Assembly: GCA_015179045.1 (NCBI GenBank)
Contig: WHUZ01000032.1
Coordinates: 434,001 to 498,000 of the forward strand
Origin: Kalaharituber pfeilii
Lineage: Eukaryota; Ascomycota; Pezizomycetes; Pezizales; Pezizaceae
Length of the DNA: 64,000 nucleotides
Direction: 5' to 3'
Both the position numbers and the translations under genes were made by a program. How positions within the stretch are numbered: the stretch's first letter is position 1; every line of letters begins with the position of its first letter. The notes beneath the pieces were generated by a model. The model ran no database searches. It saw only the letters and a program-made list of their open reading frames with translations, and was not told the DNA's origin. Positions 36,517-50,109 of the stretch are shown one piece after another.

Positions 36517-39500
36517 CTATACTCCAGAACCTTCCTTCCTTCTTGGCTTACTTAGCACTCCCCGCTCTCCCGTTCCTCTCTCTGTTCGCTCTCTACCACC
36601 TTTCCATCGCAGCACGCCCCCCGGCTTCTGAGGCCCTCCGACTTTCGATAGCAAGTTCTCTAGCAGGAAGGAGCCGTCACTGTTTCCTTCTCCTGCGGAC
36701 CCAGGCCGAGTACCATCTCCCCGGGATAATGTCCGAGTAATGTCTTCGCCAGAAGAGTAGTCTTCCTCCTCTGCTGCCTTTTCATCCTCCTCCTCAGAAA
36801 GTGACTCCTCCCCTGTCCTGGGCATGGTATGTATAATCGGCGAACTTGCTGATCTCGTCGCAAACCTTGGATTCGGTATCGGTGGTGCCGTGAACGCAGT
36901 CGGTGTCACCATACCTGGAGGCGTGTCTCTCAGAATCTGGGGCTGGCTCAGAGAGTTCTCAAAAGAGGTGTGCAAGCTCGCGACACTGGGTGTTCGAGTA
37001 AGTGAGCGGTTGAGGATGGCATATACCCTGCTGTCATATATCTGCGGCGCGCTTTCTGTCCCTTCATTGCCGTAGTCGACATCGGACATGGAGTATGTAT
37101 GTTGGTAGTTCCCCCCAGGGGGGGTGCTGCTTCTTTCATCGGCAAAGAAAGCATCCAAATTATCTAGCCTTAAAACCATCTCATCCAGCACCTCTGCTCT
37201 GCCCTCATCGGAAAGCATAGTAGCAGACCTGTCAGGCAATGTGCTTCCATAACTGTAGTCCTCCATGTGGAACTGTACATCCGCCGTCGGAAGAGGCTCT
37301 TCCTCGGGAGCCATCAGCGTACAAGTATAGAACACAGCATGGACGTTGTTACGTGTGGTCAGAGCATTTATGGCAGGCATGGGAATCGCCCAACCGCTCT
37401 CGTCTGGAATGCCAAAGATGGTCTGTGTTCGCTCATATTCCTTCCGGATAGTTCTGTTGCCCATACTCATCCTGACTACATGTCTATCCATGGGTCCTCC
37501 TGAGATAGAGATAATCTTATCTAGAACCTCTAGCGCCTGTTGACAGTAATCTGTCTGTAGAAGCCGAAGAAGGGGCGATATGACGTCTGCACCCACACCA
37601 GCAAACTCTGGTTTCCGCATGTCGATATGAGGTAAAAGTTCATTTAGCAACTTCATGGTCTTGGTCTTCACCCATGGAAGTTTGTTAGAGAGGAACCCAA
37701 CCAGGAAAATCAGAGTCTGCACTTCCCACTCTGGGAAATATGTGTCTTTAATAGCCGTTGCCGTTTGACTGAGGAACTGCTTCATTTTCAAACGGTTTGA
37801 TGCATAGAGGTTCATTACCCTTGCCAGTTGTGGATGACTCTGATTCTCTGCAACATCACGCAAACTAGCGGCGCAGGTCAATATCTCCGGGCTCGGCCCC
37901 TCTCCCTCAAGAGCCTCAAGGAATCTCGGTAGGTTGGCCAAAACAGCAAAAAGTAGCCGACTGTCCCCTCCTACTAGCTCGTTACTTGGAAGACGGTTCA
38001 ATTTATCGAAGACTATTAGTGTGCGGTCCAGTGTGTAGGATGACCTCAGGCCTTTGACAATGAGCGCTTGTAACCCTTCAAAGTTGCCTTCCCACTTGGG
38101 GGGAAACATGAGTAGTAGATTATTCACAAGCTCCGGATCTCCTAGGTTCATCTTATCGAGTAGCTTCTCAAGTAGAGATAGGACCTCCATGAATTCTCTC
38201 TCATGGATGGTATTTAAGCATGCCACTGTCGCCCAGAACAGTTGTGGGAATTTCCTCAAGTCCGCAGAATCCAGTTCTGCCACTATGGCATTCAGGGTAA
38301 TGAGAATTTCCATTGCAAATAGCTGAATATCCGGGGTATTGTCTGCAATGGTGTTGGATAACCTCGCAAGCATATCTGAAAGCATGCTTTGGTCCAGCGT
38401 AGTTAGCAGGCACCGAAAGACTTGGAATGAACGACAAGCAAGATGTCTGACTGGACAGCTCGTCGCCCATGACAAAGAAATTTTGCCCCAAGCGTCCTTC
38501 AAACCTGGGTTAACACCAGAAAATATTTCAAGCACATCGCATATCATGTTTTCCATCGCTTCTGGTACGCGCAAACCTGACTCTGCCGGCGATGTTATGT
38601 CCTCGTATGCCCAGGTGGTTTTGGACTCACGTTGGCGAACAGTTTCTATGAATTCCCTAGTCGCAGCCTTCGCAGATGCGCCTTCCCCTTGACTTATATT
38701 AGGTATTACCAGTTCATGAATCAAATGGATTAGCATCTCCTTGGCTTGCTCTTGTACGAGTGGAACGTAATGGTCCCAAAGTACAAAAACAACTTGTAGT
38801 AAAAGAGGAAGACTGTCCAACATTTCTGGCACGGGCCCGACAAGAAGGTCAACAAGGAGGATCAAGGCGAGATGTCCATAAGAGAAGCCGTTCTACAGCA
38901 AAAGTTAGCCAAAGTCAAAGTAACTGTTTCTTGAAACTTTTGTCACCTGTTTATTCACAGAAGGGAGCGCTGCATTCAATGATGCGAGATAAGGAAACTG
39001 TGACGCTTCAGGAACAGGAGACGGGTCGCGTTGATTAATCGTCATCAGCCGCGGTTGAAGGTAAGCAATTAATGCTTCCACGAGCTTTGCGCCAGCTGGC
39101 GTGCTAGCTAGAAAAACGACAACTTGCTTTCCAAATTCCACGAAGCTCGGTTCACGCCTCTCTAAACTTTGATTAATGATGAATTCGAGGATTACTTTCA
39201 CATTTCCTGCATAAGGAGCGGTTGCTAAGGCAACCCACAAAGCTTCGACCTCATTATGGATCTTACTACTGAATTTGATGGTAATCTCGAATAGGTTGGC
39301 CACAACCATATATGACGATGGGGTTGGGTCTCCATTTGGGTCCAGCTGTAGCTCAATGGTTTGAATCCATGGAAGTAAAACTGCCAAAATATCTCGTTGT
39401 GCCTTGGGTTCAACTTCCTTGAAAAACATAGTAAACTCAGAAAAGACAAAAAGGGCCTCCTCTGGATGAATTTTAGACAAGCTTTTCGACAGTTCAAACT

Positions 39501-42500
39501 GGGCCCGCTTGTAAACCGCTGCAGTTTTATCTGATATACTGACTTCATAATCTTGGACCCTGCAGATATCATAATTCCGCTCTTCTGTTACTCTGAGCAA
39601 ATTGGCAGCTTTTGTGCGTACGTCGGCGTTCTCGTCTCCGATCTTGAATAAACACAAGGAAATAGTTTGATATAATCCGTGTAAGTAGTCTGGAACTTCG
39701 ATAAGAACATCTGAAACTACCGCAAAGTAGCTCTGGGTCGCTTTGAGCGATGAATCAATGATGTAACAACGCTGAATGACTTGACTTAAAAGTAGCGTAC
39801 TCCCTTGATTATGCATAAGTACATTTTTCAAGGCTCTTCGTCCTATACGGTGCAGCCGGTCGCTGGCGCTTTGGAAAATTAGTCCAACCCATTGAAATAC
39901 TTCGTCGACGTTAAAGTGTATCATCGCTCTGCTCTCAATATTTTCGACTAAGGGCCCAGCCTATATAAGTATAATATTATTAGCTCGAGTTAGGTGACTC
40001 AGGGCGCAGGGACAGGCTACTCACACATAGGGAGGCCATTGCGCTTAATGCTGCTGTTCGCAAGTTCCGCTTCTCAATTTCCATTGCAGCTGTCAGTCGT
40101 CCTTGGTCATTCAGGTTATTATGCTCAGTCATTAAGGTTCTCCTCATCTTTTCTTCCCGTTGCTTAACTATCTCCCAATTTGGCCCATATCCGCACCAAT
40201 CCTGCATTAATACAAAGCAGGACAATCGACCTTCAAACGGGAGCCACCTTCGTGGGTTCGGTGTGCGCATAATACCCTCATACAGCTCCTCCATCAAACC
40301 ACAGAAATATCTCCGCAACTTTTGATACTCCCAATCTGTTTGCACTTCTGGATCGCTCAAAAAGGCTTTCATCTCTTTGATGAAGTGGGCTAGATGCTGT
40401 AAAATCCAGTCATCACTATATACTTCTTTGTGAAGTAGAAAATGGGACGTAAGCTGGAAAACATGGGTAACTTCAGTTCGAAGGCGATCTTGTCGTCTGC
40501 CCCGCCTTGGGGTACTTGCATTGCCTCTAGCAGTTCGCACTTTTGATTCATTTGCCCACCCCATAACCACGGGTTGCAAAGTCTCGATCAAGGTCTTGTA
40601 AAGGTTAATGTTTATGGACCCAAGTCCGATAACGACGGCCTCCCTTATCATTGAATTTTGAGCCGGAAGCAGAGGTATCACCATCTGAAATAGTACGCGT
40701 GCAGACCCGACTCTTTCAATTTGGTGAGTGACCTGCTGATTTTTTGATGTTTTTCGGGCATGTTGGGACACCATCGGCTTCTGAATTCCTTGATCATCGG
40801 TCAAGGTAAGAGTTGAACAGGCCACTATCACATATAGTTTCCATTGCTCAATCAAAACTTCTGGGGATGTCGATGGATATCGTTTTGAATAATTCTCGAA
40901 AGGTCCATTTGCTGCAATTTGAGAAGTATTGGCGAGTCCAAGTATAGTGTTGTGCATTTGATGAAGTCTCTGGCAAATATTCTCCCTGCAAAGAGCAACA
41001 GTAATAGGACATCTTTCGAAACATACCCGAATAAGTTTTGGGAAGACGCGAAACCAGAGTGATGAATCATATTGATTATCACTCGTTGCCATTTGAACAA
41101 GTGCATCCTTTGCCTTGTTGCTTCGAAGCTCTCGCTGTAGTCGACTTCGCTCAGCTACTGGCAGAGTATCATCATTAAGTTTGATCACGTTGAGTGAATC
41201 ATTTTCCAGTATTTCAATGATCCTGGAGTTTTCCCTATCCTCCAAAGCAGAGTCAAATTCTTTAATAATACGCAATACAATAATAGCGTATCTTCTGACG
41301 ACTCTAGATTGGCTGCAAAGGAAAAAAAGCCCATTGGACTCAATCTCCTCTACATATGCCCTGACATTAGAATTCTCAAGATCCTTGCTAAAAACGGTAT
41401 CATCACTACCAACAGACGAAGCAAGAGCTGCATCTCTATCTTTTGCCTTTCGTTTGATGTTCTCTACCCAAATCTCAAGTAGCTCAACATAGAGCTTCAG
41501 GGTATTCTCAATATGTCCAACACCCAACATTCCTCCTTCCGGAGTCGTTGAATAACGTTCATCAAACTGAAAGATAAATCTCGAAAATCCCATTATAACA
41601 CCTTGAGAATTATACTGCCGCGCAATACTCTTAAGAGCGTTTGCGGAGGCCATAGCAATTTCTTTGTCCACGTGTGCCGTGCCGTTACATAGGAGGCCGA
41701 CAACCTTCGGAAATGTGATGTTCGATGGGAGACATCTTGGGAGGGCTTGAATTGCTACATGTAATAACTCGTAGAAACTTTGCTTCTGTTCCGGTGCCAT
41801 GGGATGATCATCTTTAATGCCAAACGAAAATGAAGTTGCCACTGGCGTCCTAGGGACACTTGCAAATTTCTCATCAAGAACGACTTGTCCTCCAAAATGT
41901 GCATCACATACCGTGACAATTTTCCCTAAAATTTCACAGAATCGGTCATGATACTCTTTTGCTGTGGCTCCCAATTTCTCCGTAGCCACGGCGCGAGAGA
42001 GTCTATCAAATCTTGTTTGATCCTTCCCACCTTTTTCAGCCATATAAGTGGCTTCCCATGTCGATGTAGGTGGTGGCTCCTTCTCCGCTGTGGACTGGAA
42101 ACTTTTAGGAAACGGTGGTTGCCCCGCATCACCCTTTTCGAGGTCTGCCATAATTGCCAGAAACGCTTGTATACCTACCACCATCCGCTCAGGGGCTAAT
42201 TGTTCTAGTGGGGGGTCTGGCGCAGTGAGTATATACTCGGAATTTAGCAGTGGGAAAATAACGGTCCGGAAACAGAGGTCTTGGTACTTGAAACCAATAA
42301 ACCGTATAAGTTGAATGCATGGTTCCACGATGGTTTGTTCTGCAGTCAATAGTGAGGCCTCTTTCTTCTTTCCAGTGAAAAGTAGCATTCTAATAGTTGT
42401 CTCGAGCTTCTTGGTCGTGACGTTCAGTGTTTCCTGGCAACGGAATAGGTATACCCAAACTAGGCGAGCCATAGCTTGTACAACCAAGATCCGAGAATAC

Positions 42501-44159
42501 CGATCCTTATCTCTTAATTTAGCTTGATACATCTCTATCAGAGGCATCCAACTAGGCATAAACACATGAGGAGGCGCCGCACAAAGTAATGTTGCTAACA
42601 CCGGAAACGCATCATGCCAATGTTTTGGTTTTACTATCATCTCAGACAGCTTCGGCATAAGCTTCCCAATGAAAGCCTGCCAGGTTGGGTGATTCAATTC
42701 CGTGGTTGCTGCGGCTGCTACAGGGAGGAGAAGCTTGGAGAATATCTGTAAGTATGCATGTTTTATCCTAGGCCCTTTTGAATCGTTAAAAAAATTTGCT
42801 AACGAGTTCATGAACTCAGCAGATTCTTCAAGAGCTGCTTCAGGATATAACTAGCCACAGAGTTGTATATATTAACACATAGTCTTGAATGGTATGAAGC
42901 TGGACAGCTTTGAAGCGTACCTTCAGCCTCAGATATGTCATGCCACGGACCACCATTTCCACTTTGGCTTCACCATCCTTGGTAGATTGGACATCTTTCA
43001 GATCCTCGAGTTCCTTGAAAAACCTATCCGTTACAGTTTCGAAATCGAGGTTACTCATAACCCCAAGAAGCATCCCAAACAATCTCCAGTTCGCTACCCG
43101 CAATGGCGAGCGGGCCAATGTCTCCGGATCAGCGGACCTCAGTTGATTGAAAATGATATCTTCAAGTTTCCATGCCATATCCTTGGTTACAGCTTCAATA
43201 CTACTCTGACCTATTATCTCGATCAACACCCTGCATAATATGTATATTGATACTGTTGATCTTCGATCATTGATAATTGCAAGCTCTCGTGGCGTCCATT
43301 TGACATTGGCATTTTCGGCAGTGGAAGGAGCAGGCTCAGTGTTCCTCCGCGGCATTGGTGGGTACTGGGAACGGCCCTGTCATTACTTCGATCAATTTGA
43401 CGCTACCATAACTCTCACCGTCCGACTGCACGTACTTCTCTAGCAGAGTTTGCAGCATCGCTCTTGCTCTTCCTCCAAAACATGACACTATCGATTACTG
43501 GTTTAGGTTTCGATTTTGCGATGGACCCCAGCGATCCAATAAGCTTATCAAATGCCGGATCAACCCCTGCCCCTATTATATTATCAACAAGTGGTTCAGT
43601 TTCGAGAGGGTGGTTTGGTGGGAGACAGGCATTGATCTTCCGTTCCGCTAATCGAACAAACTATTAATGCTAATGTCAGCTACGCTGCTTGCCTTAAGAG
43701 TCTAAGTAGAACTTGTACCTGTGTAAATAGTATATGAAGTGCATATTCTGAAGTAGTCCTGGGCTCCGTGGAGTGATGATGGGAATGGGAATGATGATGA
43801 CCGCGGCTAGTACCTCTGGAGCCCTGCTGATGATGATATACTGACTTCTCAGGGATTGTAGGGGCTTGAGTAGATGTCCCAGTGTGCGTAGACGAGCCAA
43901 GGTTGATCACTGAAGCCGTCGGTGACTGCGGAATAACCGGTATCGTTATCTGTTCCCGAGTTGCCCCTAGCTGAGGAGACAGAGCCGAAGGGCCTATAGG
44001 ACCAGTCGCAAGGGAGCCTGACCGGGAGTGCTGGACTCCATTAACAATCGAAGTTTGGCGATGGTGGGCATGTTGATAAGCCGTCGCTGAGGGTATGCGC
44101 TCCAGGCGAGCCTCCGAAGGGCGTGGAGAGTGTGAGCGACTCGGCGGGAGACCAGACAT
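36517..44159 (-). CDS. Cell morphogenesis scaffold Mor2/Tao3/PAG1 (Furry family)
   Basis: Six exons on the minus strand, 43719-44159, 43436-43660, 42921-43376, 40025-42850, 38947-39960 and 36517-38892, give 2445 residues, the usual size. ATG 44159 was chosen because the frame upstream opens only with TTG. Residues 1-147 are disordered, with a His-rich run at 121-129. Ordered HEAT/armadillo-like sequence then begins (FVRLAERKINACLPP; WKLEDIIFNQLRSAD; ANWRLFGMLLGVMSN) and continues to about 2150 (PLRHLACRSFQVFRCLLT type repeats). The C-terminus is acidic and low-complexity. Tao3, Mor2 and Furry bind NDR-family kinases (Cbk1/Orb6) in the RAM/MOR network that controls polarised growth and septation. 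Exon 2 was ended at GTACGT (43435) because only that donor keeps phase. Confidence 0.93.
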
Positions 44160-45267
44160 GGTTTCTACAGACCACAGCGATGGAGAGGGCTTGCTTGGTG
44201 AGGATGCAGCCCAAGAAGCCAAAAAGTAACGCTCGCGTTCGACAGTAACAGTCGTGTGACGTGGTACCGATGCGTAAGTGCTGCGAGTAGTGACCTAGGT
44301 AATATATGATGTGGGGGGGGGGAACAGGACTGACATCCGAATTAACAGAATTAACGGTGTCGGCTGGCCAGAGTACGAGACTGTAGGCTAGAGAGGCGAT
44401 TGGGATGCCCACATCACTGCCGCAGCTCGATCACTGAGCAGCTGCAGGGGAGCCAACAATGCGGAGGAGTGCAGCTGGGAGGGTGCGACGCTGGCAGAAT
44501 GAAGCCGCTTGGGGGCAGGATGCGCAAGGCCATCATGCATATGCCTACACACCGCTGTCGAGTGCCTCGAGAAAGGCTTGGGCTCCCCTTACTTTGCATA
44601 AGAACTATGCAGTTGCAGTATTGCTGGACACTTCATGGCCTCCGGGCGAGTTGTTAATAAACCAAGCAAGGGACCTGTTACTCCATGAACATCACTGGTA
44701 CTGTCGCAGCGCCTCGTTACAATACCAATACCGTGTAACACCGTCAGTCTAACTTGAGTTTTTGTGAATTCGCATCAATGGCTCGAGGCTGTGATATAGT
44801 CTTAAGCTTAAGTAGTCTAAGAAATGTAGCCATGTGCCTGGCCCCGAACTTCACTGTTTCTCGTGCCCAGACTCTGAGTTGCTTCTGGCTATACCTATCG
44901 TATTATAGGGTAGTATATCATGTACGAGTTCAAGTACATTAACATCTCTCCACATTAATGGCATTCATCTAACTACAACAAACAACTAATGTCAAGGCTT
45001 TTTTACCTCAGAATTTCTACACTTAGTATCTTAGAGAAGCCTACTCAAATATACTGAAAGAAGCATTATTGAGCGCTTAACAAAGTAAGGATCTCAGTAG
45101 TTACAAGTTACTTCTTGGAAGACCAGGTGACCCTGTAAACAGATGTAGATTTTGAGACGCAAACCTTATGTCATCGCCTGGCATATACAGTAGACGGGAG
45201 AGGACTAAAACTGTTATTCAAACTTATATATACTAAACACGTATGCGAGCGAGCTGGAAAATGGAAA

Positions 45268-45677
45268 TACCGTATTAACTCAATAGTGAGAATGTTGTAT
45301 AATGGCCGAACGCGCAGTCCACGGGCCTTTAGAATACTTTCTTATCAGATGTACTTTCATATGAGCGGAATACTGTCTTATTTGAGAACCTACACTATAT
45401 GCTTTATATAACCTATCGGCCCATCCATAACATGCTTTGCTTGCCAACAGTTCGTGACCATTGTACCTCTTCCTCATGTGTAATATACTTTCCATTCTCC
45501 TTGCCGCTTCCCTCTGAAGTGTTTGTTGCCATGCTGAACAGAAGCTCACATTGCTGACCTATCGGCGAAAATGCTGTCTTATTGGTGTGCCAATGATATC
45601 GGCATAATTTACCATTATTTATGAGCGAGTACTGTTCTATCGTAGGATACTTTCCTTACTATTGAGTTAATATGGTA
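45268..45677. mobile_element. 410-bp element with short terminal inverted repeats
   Basis: TACCGTATTAACTCAATAGT at 45268-45287 is mirrored by ACTATTGAGTTAATATGGTA ending at 45677, a 20-bp inverted repeat with one mismatch. The interior is non-coding. Resembles a MITE; target duplication beyond TA is not evident. Confidence 0.6.
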
Positions 45678-46093
45678 TTTTGCTTCATCTCACGACTGCA
45701 AGGCAAGGCTTATTTGTTCCAGTGCAGTCATACCATTCTGCTACGTTATTTTCTTCAGGGTAAACAAGGCGCTTGTAGGGCGCCTAGATCGGCAACAGAT
45801 AAGAATAATCGGAGGTGTCACAAAATAAATTAATCTCCGTATCCTGTCGCTATTTCCAATGAAATGTTATCCGAAACAAGAGAAGTTGAACACCTCACAG
45901 AAGGATATGCGGAATCATTCACATCAATTGATCAACCGAAAATGATGACACAACAGAAACCTCAAGCTACAACCTTGCTCGGCTTCATACCTGAATTAGA
46001 TATTCCGAGGCAACCTCCAGAAATTCGAAAAAATCGAACTTTGAAATTAGGCAATTTACATACTTATAATTATATGCTTACCGGTTAGTGCAT

Positions 46094-47912
46094 TACCGTC
46101 ACTTACCTAGTAGTGCCTGGCGACCGGGATGTGCAGGTTTTCTTGGCACCTCTCCTCCTATATTTCCAAACGTAATATCTCTAGCATTAGGCATGTTAGC
46201 AGCATCATGTAAAGTGCAGCATATTTAGTAGGCATAGCTGAATATTTGGAGGATATCTGATAGCCGCACTTTTTGTACACCATTTTTCATTCAATTATAT
46301 GCACAAAAAGTACAGTTCTCTACCCCCCTTGCATACCACAGAATAGCATATACCAAGTACTACATGACTGTGCTCAATTATGGCTCTTCGCACTCTCAAG
46401 TGGCCATAGAGGAAGGTTAGCTAACTCATACAATCATAGAATAGGGTTGGTGTAGATTTTTAAGGGCTCAAAAGCAGTAGCCGAAATGTCCGAAAGTGCC
46501 GGAAATGCCGAAACTGCCAATATGTCCTATTGTAGATATAATATAGCCTACCGCGACCCATATACCACTCTAAGCAGTATTTCCATACTCTCCCTATAGT
46601 CTATAAAGTTTTGTACAGCAAATATGCACTAGAATAGTCATTGTATAATACATTAATTCTTTCACCACTTTATTCTATTAGCAAGGAAAAATTTATGCTA
46701 GGTGCTACCAGCTTGACCGCAGGATGCCGTTATACTCTATAGACTATTTCCTGGCTGCTTTGCACACTCTGGATATCCATAATTCTTAGTATCATAGGCA
46801 TTCCGAGTGTTCCTGCCATCCTTACTGTCATAGGTATCATGGGTGCCCTTGGCCTCTTTATACAGCTTCTTACAGTGTACTGTCCTAATGTCATTGCTCA
46901 ACACTGAACACCCTGATAAATACTCCCTTATCTAGTCACTCTGACGCCTATGCAGCCATTGTAGGGCAATGGACGTCTAGAAGTATACTAGCTTGTTCTA
47001 TTACTATAAGGAAGATGCAATCCTTATCAATATTAATATCTATATCAACCTATATAGACCTGTATGGCGGTGGTTTTGTAATCCTTATCCTGCCTGCCAG
47101 TTCTGATATATATCGATGTCACAAGAGCTCATCTCACCTGTTAATCCTGTCAGTTAGGCATATACTATTATGGCCATAGGAGTGCTCATAGGAATGCTTC
47201 CATACCTGCCAATTCTACTGCTAAATACTGTCCTCAGCGTAGACGCCTATCGTAGCTACCAATCCTGTAATCTTGCTATACTGTGGCATTCATGAGAGCA
47301 TTTTTCTAGCAGTAAGTACTATCAGTCCTGCTACATGCAATGATATTCGTGGGTGGGTGTCTTCCTAGCAGTAAACGCTATCAGTCATAGTATACAGCGC
47401 TGCAGTTAAGAGGGCAGTTTCATACCCATCAATCCTATCATTCCTAGTGTATACTATTGCTGCTTCGAGTAACAGTAGGGACATTTTGGTAGTTTCGGCA
47501 TTTCCGGCACTTTCGGACATTTCGGCTACTGCTTTTGAGCCCTTAAAAATCTACACCAACCCTATTCTATGATTGTATGAGTTAGCTAACCTTCCTCTAT
47601 GGCCACTTGAGAGTGCGAAGAGCCATAATTGAGCACAGTCATGTAGTACTTGGTATATGCTATTCTGTGGTATGCAAGGGGGGTAGAGAACTGTACTTTT
47701 TGTGCATATAATTGAATGAAAAATGGTGTACAAAAAGTGCGGCTATCAGATATCCTCCAAATATTCAGCTATGCCTACTAAATATGCTGCACTTTACATG
47801 ATGCTGCTAACATGCCTGATGCTGGAGATATTACGTTTGGAAGTGTAGGAGGAGGGGTGCCAAGAAAACCTGCACATCCCGGTCGTAAGGCACTACTAGG
47901 TAAGTGACGGTA
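46094..47912. mobile_element. 1.8-kb element with 435-bp terminal inverted repeats
   Basis: Arms 46094-46527 and 47480-47912 are inverted copies, starting TACCGTCACTTACCTAGTAG. They are nearly identical inward of about 46200. The outer 110 bp differ at about seven positions, most of them C versus T. The 950-bp centre has no open frame of note. Identical 60-codon frames on opposite strands (46273 and 47551) are just the mirrored arms. It looks like a non-autonomous long-TIR or foldback DNA element. TA lies at both outer ends, but whether it belongs to the element or is a target duplication is unclear. Confidence 0.8.
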
Positions 47913-48001
47913 GTACTGACCCCTAAGAGACAGTCTGCTGCTAAGGAATTATAGCGGAGACACCGTCTGCTACGGCTGAGCCAAAGCTGAGTCTGAAAAT
48001 A

Positions 48002-48385
48002 CAGTGCCTAGCCCTAGTATGGTTTTACTATGCAGCATAAGGGAAAAGCTTTTACCAAGTCTCTCTTGGAGTTGCGTGACATGCAGCAGAGCGCACCTCC
48101 CCTGCACTATTTCTCAATATCATGAAAAAAATCACAAAAAAATCAATAAGTTGGTAACAAAATTACAGAAAAATAGTAGACCGCATGAATGGATATTTGA
48201 GAGTCTGAATCTTTTTTCGGGAATCTAAAATAGAGCATTTTTGGTTCAATTATTCTGTTTTTGCAAGGACGGTGCGATCGGCTGCATGTCTCTCGACTCC
48301 AAAGGATACTTGGTAAAGTGGACGTCGTGCTTTTCCTTATGCCGCATAGTGAAACCATACTAGGGAGACTTTCTGCTAAGCACTG
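48002..48385. mobile_element. 384-bp TA-flanked miniature inverted-repeat element
   Basis: It starts CAGTGCCTAG after TA and ends CTAAGCACTG before TA. Long diverged inverted arms (48017-48096 against 48272-48360; GTATGGTTTTACTATGC against its mirror) leave a spacer of about 175 bp. The TA duplication and CAGTG ends fit a non-autonomous Tc1/mariner-type element. Confidence 0.7.
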
Positions 48386-48410
48386 TAATAGTCTGGGCAC
48401 GAGGCACATA

Positions 48411-49224
48411 CAGTCACTGGTCAAAAGTCTTGGTGACGCCACTTTTCTTGGCACCTCAAAATGCTTGCTTGCACAACTTCAAATGCTCATATCTCCATGA
48501 TCCATAGCTCAATTTCAGAAGTTGTACCGGCAATTGATAGCACCGTGTCTATAGTCTTGCATATCACATGCAGCAATCATGAGAATAGTAGTAGTCAATT
48601 ATATGGACCAATCAATCAGGAGCAAATTCTAGCATTTTTTACCTAAATTCTCTCTGCATAATAGTGTAGTTCCATACAAGGAGAATATTTTTGGGGCTAG
48701 TAAATTTTGCTATGAAAATACATATTGAGTCCATCTTATTTCATATTTTTGATATTTTTTATGTTGTGTTGCGGGTTCCGATATTTGACCCTAAAATGAC
48801 AATTTTGTATGGGAATTTGGCAATCTTGGCGTTCTTTGAAGTTTGCGATTTTATCTCGGCAGCCACATGACCCCAACATCTGTTCTACAACCGGAACCAT
48901 GAAGTATCAGGTAGTACCTATCATAGAAAAAATCCTGTTTGTCTATCTAGTTGTGGTGCTTAAGATACATCACATTTCAAAAAGTCACAGTTTTTGTATG
49001 GAATACCTAGTCATCAATAACTTTTTGTAGATATTACACTGCAATCAGTGTGCTATAAGTATATCCTGTGCTATAGCATAAACCATACTGCTTACACTAT
49101 CACCAATTCAAGTTGTAGGTTAATTGGGTCACTTCTCGTGGAGATATCTCAATTTTTGTTCTTATGGACATTGTTGCCGCTTGGTGCTCAGATCGCTTTC
49201 ACCAAGACTTTTGACCAGTGACTG
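48411..49224. mobile_element. 814-bp TA-flanked non-autonomous Tc1-like element
   Basis: CAGTCACTGGTCAAAAGTCT at 48411-48430 is mirrored exactly at the other end, finishing ACTTTTGACCAGTGACTG at 49224; both ends are flanked by TA. Ends of the form CAGT..TGGTCAAAAGT are typical of Tc1-like transposons. The interior carries no transposase. It begins 25 bp after the 384-bp element. Confidence 0.75.
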
Positions 49225-49452
49225 TAAGTACGGGGACTGAAGGTATCGGAGTCTCATGTCAGTGGGAGGCGCACGCATTCCAATCAGGCTACCACCAATA
49301 GCCGGATTTCCCGGAATTCAGAATTTTATGAAAATCCGGTCATTGCCACACAAAATTTTATCTGATTTTTTCACGTTATATAACCAGCTAAACTGGTTTT
49401 TTCGTGTTTTTTCATGAAATATATCCGGTCAGAGTTTTTTGCGACAACTGCA

Positions 49453-49537
49453 TGCTAGCCAGTAAAATATGTATTCGGACAGGGGGACTAATGTACCGGT
49501 ATGCGCTGTGTCCGAATACATATTTTACTAACTAGTA
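49453..49537 (+). mobile_element. 84-bp palindromic miniature element, copy C
   Basis: Same inverted ends as the copies at 6405 and 6513 (GCTAGCCAGTAAAATATG; mirrored TATTTTACTAACTAGTA). The centre, GGGGGACTAATGTACCGG, resembles copy B. Three copies in 64 kb point to a genome-wide family. Confidence 0.7.
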
Positions 49538-50109
49538 TATATGATGCATCTTGCAGGCCTTGATGCAGTATTCAGGACCTGGCATGCATAGATTCTGGTG
49601 GATTTTGGACCCAAAACCTGTTTCCAATTTGACAAAAAAAGCCCGATTTTCACAAGTGGGTTCTCAGATTTCAGACCGTATAAACTGGTTTGTCCGCCGG
49701 ATTCCATTTTATATGGGGACAGTCTAATCTGAATACCGCTGATATACTTGACCACTGAGGCTAGCTCTTATTTTTACCTGGTTACGAGACTGATTTTACT
49801 AGAACGACTTATCTGTGCACTTGGCTTGATATACTGTCATGAGATCAACTAGTGTTGCATTGTTATGCCTGTGACCTCCAGAAAATATTGCGACAGACAT
49901 GCGGGGCTCGAGATTTACCAAAAGCCAAAATCCAAATCCTTCTGTGAAGTTCAAGTCTTATGATCTGAGTGACTCAAATACAACGCAGCAAGACGGAGGT
50001 GTAGAGGTGCTTAGACATTACATATACATAACCTGAGTAGAGCTAACGGCTTTTGGCTTAATATTCAATTCTAAAATATTTATTAAACAAGCGAACAAAT
50101 TTGAGACAC

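Noticed and set aside
36543..39038. Several plus-strand frames opposite the Mor2 gene
   Set aside because: Antisense shadows of a long conserved coding exon.
45864..46088. 74-codon ATG-started frame ending six bases before the long-TIR element
   Set aside because: No similarity recognised; could be part of a gene cut by the insertion, but nothing on the far side continues it.
46273..46455. Identical 60-codon frames at 46273 (+) and 47551 (-)
   Set aside because: They are the two mirrored arms of one inverted repeat, not two genes.
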